Source: Lentisphaeria bacterium (GTDB taxonomy: Bacteria > Verrucomicrobiota > Lentisphaeria > Victivallales > UBA1829). Taken from it: a DNA stretch of 9,716 nt. The stretch lies in the NCBI GenBank assembly GCA_017504325.1, contig JAFVRL010000272.1:1-9716 (forward strand). Direction: 5' to 3'. Positions 6,191-9,716 of this stretch are shown piece after piece (the stretch's first letter is position 1; each line of letters starts with the position of its first letter). Both the position numbers and the translations under genes were made by a program. Below the pieces are notes generated by a model, which saw only the letters and a list, made by a program, of their open reading frames with translations, was not told the origin of the DNA and did not search any database.

Positions 6191-6436
6191 ATGGAAAAAA
6201 TTATCGGAATATTCCGGGATCCTTCCATAGTTCCCGGAACAGTTTTCCATATCAAGCATATAGAAAATCTCTCCCCCGACGGAAAGGGGGAGGGAGTAAG
6301 AAAAAGGGAATATGACCTTTTTGTGACTGCGGAAGAACCCGGTTTGGTAAAAATCACCAACTTTCCCGGTAAATATCTTCTTGCCTGGCAGGATAAGGAA
6401 AACTGTGAACATTTGGAAACATTTTATTTGAAATAA
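6191..6436 (+). CDS. Small protein of unknown function (81 aa)
   Basis: I do not recognise this gene. It starts one base after the RraA stop and ends ten bases before the SDR start, with AAAGGCGGG (6172-6180) upstream of its ATG, so it is probably a genuine operon member. The sequence begins MEKIIGIFRDPSIVPG and looks like a compact alpha/beta or beta-rich soluble fold with no membrane segment, signal peptide or metal motif. Residues around 27-35 are encoded by a GC-rich perfect hairpin (6268-6295), giving a SPDGKGEG loop that may be inserted sequence. It may be a subunit or binding partner of one of its neighbours, but nothing in the sequence shows that. Confidence 0.6.
   Translation: MEKIIGIFRDPSIVPGTVFHIKHIENLSPDGKGEGVRKREYDLFVTAEEPGLVKITNFPGKYLLAWQDKENCEHLETFYLK
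6268..6295. repeat. GC-rich hairpin inside the 81-aa gene
   Basis: CTCCCCC (6271-6277) pairs with GGGGGAG (6286-6292) around the 8-base loop GACGGAAA. The stem extends to ten pairs with one G-T wobble. It is unusual inside coding sequence that is otherwise moderate in GC. It could be a small palindromic repeat inserted in frame. Confidence 0.65.
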
Positions 6437-6446
6437 GGCTTTTACA

Positions 6447-7199
6447 ATGGATTTTTCTATCGACTTAAAGGGAAAGACCGCCCTTGTTACAGGTTCCAGC
6501 AGAGGAATAGGGCGTGCCACAGGACTGCTGCTTGCCTCCCTGGGGGTGCGTGTCATCTTTCACGGAACGAAAGAATCTCCTCAACTTCTTTCCGCCGTGG
6601 AACAGGCGGGGAACAAGGCGGAAAAGATAACTGCCGACTTTGGAAATATGGAAGAGGTAAAAGGATTCATCCGGGAACTGGAGGAAAGAAATCTTGTTCC
6701 GGATATCCTTATCCTCAATGCTTCCGTACAGAGTTATACCGGACTGGAAAACTTTTCAGAAGAAGAGTTTTCAAGGATGTACCGTACCAATGTGGAATCC
6801 TCCTTCCTTCTTATACAGGCTTTTGCTCCGTATATGCGGAAAAAGAACTGGGGACGCATTATTTTTGTGGGAAGTATCAATGGAGCAAAACCCGCCTCCA
6901 GACTGGCTCTTTACGGCTCCACCAAGGCGGCTTTGATGAATGTGGCGAAAACTGCCGCAATGGAAAACGCCCCCTTCCAAATCACGGTAAATACGATTCT
7001 TCCGGGAGTGATCACTACCGACCGCAATGCGGCAGTATTGAGTGATGCTGCCTTTGCAGAAAATCTGAAGGAAAAGATCCCCATGCGCCGTTTCGGTAAT
7101 GCAGAAGAGTGTGCTTTTCTCATCTCCTTCCTTGCTTCGGAAAATGCTTCCTATATCACCGGAGCGGAGATTCCCATAGCCGGAGGTTTGCAGCTTTGA
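6447..7199 (+). CDS. Short-chain dehydrogenase/reductase (SDR), NAD(P)-dependent
   Basis: This 250-aa classical SDR is cytoplasmic and most likely oxidises or reduces a hydroxyl/keto group of a sugar acid or its breakdown product. The Rossmann nucleotide motif TGSSRGIG is at 15-22, D64 lies in the adenine-binding region, and the catalytic set is N115, S143, Y156 and K160 (YGSTK). The usual NNAG is LNAS at 90-93. The C-terminal end GAEIPIAGGLQL is the normal SDR finish with the last Gly pair. The start follows AAGG (6435-6438) at eight bases. It closes the catabolic operon, and its pairing with an enolase-superfamily dehydratase and an RraA-like protein suits a non-phosphorylated sugar-acid pathway. 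Cofactor choice and substrate cannot be read; no acidic residue clearly fixes NAD over NADP. Confidence 0.9.
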   Translation: MDFSIDLKGKTALVTGSSRGIGRATGLLLASLGVRVIFHGTKESPQLLSAVEQAGNKAEKITADFGNMEEVKGFIRELEERNLVPDILILNASVQSYTGLENFSEEEFSRMYRTNVESSFLLIQAFAPYMRKKNWGRIIFVGSINGAKPASRLALYGSTKAALMNVAKTAAMENAPFQITVNTILPGVITTDRNAAVLSDAAFAENLKEKIPMRRFGNAEECAFLISFLASENASYITGAEIPIAGGLQL

Positions 7200-7266
7200 G
7201 CCGGCCGGAACAACGGCAGGAAAAGAACGGAAAACACGGAAATTACAGAAGAAAATCCTGAAATCC

Positions 7267-7309
7267 GTGAGAATGGGAAATGATCATAAAATCATATTCC
7301 CATTCTTAC
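7267..7309. terminator. Long hairpin, probable end of the catabolic operon
   Basis: AGAATGGGAA (7270-7279) pairs with TTCCCATTCT (7297-7306), and ATGAT with ATCAT inside. With flanking pairs this is about 18 bp with one bulged A (7296) and the loop CATAAA. It lies about 70 bases after the SDR stop. No T-run follows directly, so it is not a textbook intrinsic terminator. It may instead act as a 3' stability element. Confidence 0.55.
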
Positions 7310-7349
7310 CGTCACTCCTATATATTCTAAAAAAAAATATTCTTTTCAA

Positions 7350-7377
7350 TTGAATTTTACAGTAATCAGACTATATT
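7350..7377 (+). promoter_or_regulatory. Possible promoter of the ATPase gene
   Basis: TTGAAT at 7350-7355 and TATATT at 7372-7377 are 16 bp apart, a fair sigma70 match in A/T-rich DNA. It lies downstream of the terminator-like hairpin and about 60 bases before the ATG at 7439. Support is position plus consensus only. Confidence 0.4.
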
Positions 7378-7438
7378 AAAATATCTGTATTGTTTTTTTA
7401 GAGAATACACCGGAATCCGTAAAAAAAGGGATCACTGT

Positions 7439-8917
7439 ATGCCGTTGGATAATTTACCTGTAAATATTGTTGGTGCAATATTTTCCCTCTGCTGGTTTCT
7501 TGCCGGTTTGTGGGCGATGAAATCATTTTCAGAAAATCATAAACTGCACCTGCCTTCATTGGCAAGATCTTTCATGATACTGCTTTCGCCTCTTCTGGGA
7601 CTTATCGGGGCGGCAGCGTATGTTTTCCTCACCCAGCAGAAACAGATTTCGGATCTGATCAAGGCAGGGAAATCTGCGTCACAGAAAAAAGCCGAAAAAA
7701 TGGATCTGACTCTGCTGGACGAACACGGCAGGGATGTTCAGCAGAAAAGCGGAAATCAGGCAGGGATCCCCACCGTGAAAAAAATCATCTGGGATGCCCT
7801 CAATCTGAATGCCAGCGATATTTTTCTGGACCCGAAAAACGATTCCTACCTTATCCGTTTCCGTGTGGATGGAGCGATCCGTGTACACAGTACCCTCCCC
7901 GTACAGGAGGCATTACCCATCATCAGTATGTTCAAAGTTTTTTCCAATATGGATATTGCAGAAAAACGCAGACCCCAGGACGGTGCCTTCAATGCCATGT
8001 ATAAGGGGTCGGCAGTAGCATTCCGTGCTGCTACCGTCGGAGTTTACGGCGGAGAAAAAGTCACTCTGCGGGTCATAGCCGCAGAAAACAGCAACCGCAA
8101 GATCACAGAGATCGGTTTTTCCAAAAGTCAGTTCGGAATCGTCAATTCCGCATTGAAGATACCCTCCGGAATGATCCTTATCTGCGGTCCCACCGGAAGT
8201 GGAAAAACCTCCACATTGTATGCCATGCTCAGTTCTCTTGATTACAATCTCAAGAATGTCCTTTCCATTGAAGATCCTGTGGAACGGGTGATCCCCAACA
8301 TCAGTCAGATCGAAGTCAATTCCAAAGCCGGAATCACTTTTGCCTCTGTACTGCGCAACTCCCTGCGGCAGAATCCTGATGTGATCTGTCTGGGAGAGAT
8401 CCGGGACGAAGAGACCGCAACGATCGCCGCCCAGGCAGCCCAGACGGGTCACTTGATCATCGCCACATTGCACAGTAATGACAATATCAGCACTATTGTG
8501 CGTCTGACCGATCTGGGCATTCCTCTGCGCAATATCGCTGCGGCTCTCCAGTTGAGTATCTCCCAGCGGCTGATACGCAGATTATGTCCCCATTGCAAAA
8601 AGACAGCCCAGCTCAATGAAGTCCAGCAGTCATACTGTACCACATACAATATCCCCTTTGATGCCATCAAACAACCTCATGGTTGTCCGAAATGCGGCAA
8701 TACCGGGTATCTGGGCAGGATCGCTGTTTTTGAACTGCTGACCATGAACGATAATATGCGTAAAGTCCTTGAACAGCCGGAAACAACGATCACTGATGTA
8801 AAAGATTATGTGGAGTCCACGCTGGGTACTGCGGCATTGGGATCCCGGATCATGAGTTATGTGATCAATGGAGAGACCTCCTGGGACGAATACGAACGGG
8901 CAACGATCAATTTCTGA
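7439..8917 (+). CDS. GspE/PilB-type secretion ATPase with N-terminal membrane hairpin
   Basis: This 492-aa hexameric ATPase of the type II secretion / type IV pilus family would power pseudopilus assembly. Residues 8-27 and 44-64 are hydrophobic membrane segments, unusual for the family, followed by a charged linker to about residue 100. A short N2-like region holds ASDIFLDP (125-132; usually SDIH). Then come Walker A GPTGSGKTST (250-259, K256), the Asp box IEDPVE (277-282), Walker B region with GEIRD (319-323) and the His box around H345. A four-cysteine zinc site sits at C383/C386 and C416/C419, as in GspE and PilB rather than PilT. The usual large N-terminal E/N1 domain is missing. AAGGGA lies seven bases before the ATG. 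The next gene follows after 32 bases, so the two are probably co-transcribed. Confidence 0.88.
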   Translation: MPLDNLPVNIVGAIFSLCWFLAGLWAMKSFSENHKLHLPSLARSFMILLSPLLGLIGAAAYVFLTQQKQISDLIKAGKSASQKKAEKMDLTLLDEHGRDVQQKSGNQAGIPTVKKIIWDALNLNASDIFLDPKNDSYLIRFRVDGAIRVHSTLPVQEALPIISMFKVFSNMDIAEKRRPQDGAFNAMYKGSAVAFRAATVGVYGGEKVTLRVIAAENSNRKITEIGFSKSQFGIVNSALKIPSGMILICGPTGSGKTSTLYAMLSSLDYNLKNVLSIEDPVERVIPNISQIEVNSKAGITFASVLRNSLRQNPDVICLGEIRDEETATIAAQAAQTGHLIIATLHSNDNISTIVRLTDLGIPLRNIAAALQLSISQRLIRRLCPHCKKTAQLNEVQQSYCTTYNIPFDAIKQPHGCPKCGNTGYLGRIAVFELLTMNDNMRKVLEQPETTITDVKDYVESTLGTAALGSRIMSYVINGETSWDEYERATINF

Positions 8918-8949
8918 CCGGCGGTCAAAAGAATATAAGGAGCAATGAA

Positions 8950-9716
8950 ATGATATTCTGGGGCATAATTGCCGGTGGGATCATCGGCGGAACGATGGCA
9001 TCGAAGAACAAACTTCTGGACAACTGGTGTTTTCTTATCTGTTCTCTTTTTGCGGCATATTTTGCATTTGTCCTTTCTCCCGTGGGACTGGATATCCTCA
9101 AAGATTTCAAAGAAGTCCCCGACGGAGTGAGAAACGGGGGACTTCCCATGATCCTTTTTATCGTTTTTGAAGTGGCACTCAATAAAGTTTTCACCGGGAT
9201 CTGCGGAGACAATGAATACTTTGATTTTCTGCCGCAGCAGCTGGAAAAACTGTTGGGATTTGTTACCGGTCTGGGTTCCGGTATGCTGCTTATCGGTATG
9301 ATCATATTTTGTGCAATGGCAGGTCTGCCCGGCTATCTGGGCGGGGAAAAGCTGGAAACACAGAAACAGAGGACAGGAGAAGCAAAGAACATAGCCGGAA
9401 ATATTCTTTCCATAGGAAATACTCTTACATTCTCCCATTCCCGGAGTGAAAAACAGTCCCGTCTTCTGGAAAGGCTCCTGCCCACCCCTGTTGAGAAAAA
9501 GGCAGACAAAATCTCTGAAGGAAATGTGATACCGGACAAGAAGAAAGTGAAAAAGAAACGCAAAAAGAAAAGTTCTGTGAAAAAATCTGCAAATCCAGAT
9601 AAAACTTTGAAAACAGCAGCAGAAAACAGTAGAAAAATTGAGAATAAAGGTACTTCCGGCGGAGCAGAAAACGCATCAGAAAATTCTGGCAGATCGGTTC
9701 CGGCAGGGGATGAAGA
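8950..9716 (+). CDS. CvpA-like membrane protein with Lys-rich tail (3' end outside window)
   Basis: The frame is open to the window edge, giving 255 residues with no stop. AAGGAG (8937-8942) is seven bases before ATG 8950. An ATG at 8945 is followed at once by a stop (ATGAAATGA) and is not the start. The first 130 residues hold about four hydrophobic segments: around 2-15, 27-45, 65-78 and 102-127, the last being LLGFVTGLGSGMLL and what follows. The layout resembles CvpA/colicin V production proteins, but the match is by pattern only. From about residue 190 the chain is polar and disordered, with a KKKVKKKRKKKS cluster and then Ser/Glu/Asn-rich sequence. Function is unknown; proximity to the ATPase may mean a shared role at the inner membrane. 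Confidence 0.6.
   Translation, partial: MIFWGIIAGGIIGGTMASKNKLLDNWCFLICSLFAAYFAFVLSPVGLDILKDFKEVPDGVRNGGLPMILFIVFEVALNKVFTGICGDNEYFDFLPQQLEKLLGFVTGLGSGMLLIGMIIFCAMAGLPGYLGGEKLETQKQRTGEAKNIAGNILSIGNTLTFSHSRSEKQSRLLERLLPTPVEKKADKISEGNVIPDKKKVKKKRKKKSSVKKSANPDKTLKTAAENSRKIENKGTSGGAENASENSGRSVPAGDE

Larger units (their letters stand above)
7200..7438. other. Intergenic region between the operon and the ATPase gene
   Basis: This stretch holds the operon-end hairpin (7267-7309), A- and T-rich tracts at 7329-7337 and 7392-7399, and a possible promoter for the ATPase gene. No open frame with a ribosome site was seen. Confidence 0.6.

Overview
The window is about 9.7 kb with every convincing gene on the + strand. 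Most of it is one tightly packed catabolic operon. A separate two-gene block follows, encoding a type II secretion/type IV pilus style ATPase and a membrane protein. Several traits suggest a PVC-group bacterium such as a gut Lentisphaerota (Victivallales-like): sugar-acid enzymes and glycosidases run by an IclR regulator, short GC-rich palindromic intergenic repeats, and a GspE-like ATPase. This placement is inference from gene style and cannot be proven from the window.

Layout. Positions 1-516 hold no gene. They contain a cluster of short palindromic (REP-like) units, including a 31-bp exact direct repeat, then an A/T-rich stretch and a sigma70-like promoter. TGTTCA/TGAACA half-sites lie over the -10 region and start codon of the first gene and look like an autoregulatory operator. 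The operon runs: IclR-family regulator (517-1272), enolase-superfamily sugar-acid dehydratase (1274-2587), GH13-type glycosidase (2602-3918), GH10-like glycosidase (3918-5240), a 193-base gap, RraA-family aldolase-like protein (5434-6189), an 81-aa unknown protein (6191-6436) and an SDR oxidoreductase (6447-7199). Apart from the gap after GH10, genes abut or overlap, which suggests coupled expression. A long hairpin at 7267-7309 probably ends the operon. From 7439 comes the GspE/PilB-type ATPase with an N-terminal membrane hairpin. A CvpA-like membrane protein with a lysine-rich tail begins at 8950 and runs off the right edge.

How the genes may fit together (inference): two glycosidases without signal peptides would release a sugar or uronic/aldonic acid from an imported oligosaccharide. 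The enolase-superfamily enzyme would dehydrate the acid to a 2-keto-3-deoxy acid. The SDR would oxidise or reduce an intermediate, and the RraA-like protein would cleave a 2-keto acid to pyruvate plus an aldehyde. IclR would sense the substrate or an intermediate. No transporter is visible.

The least explained piece is the gap between GH10 and RraA. A 9-base segment there is perfectly complementary to the Shine-Dalgarno region of the RraA gene and equally to an identical upstream copy of it. Further 9-bp pairings compete for the same strand. This has the architecture of an RNA switch and matches no riboswitch class I can recognise.
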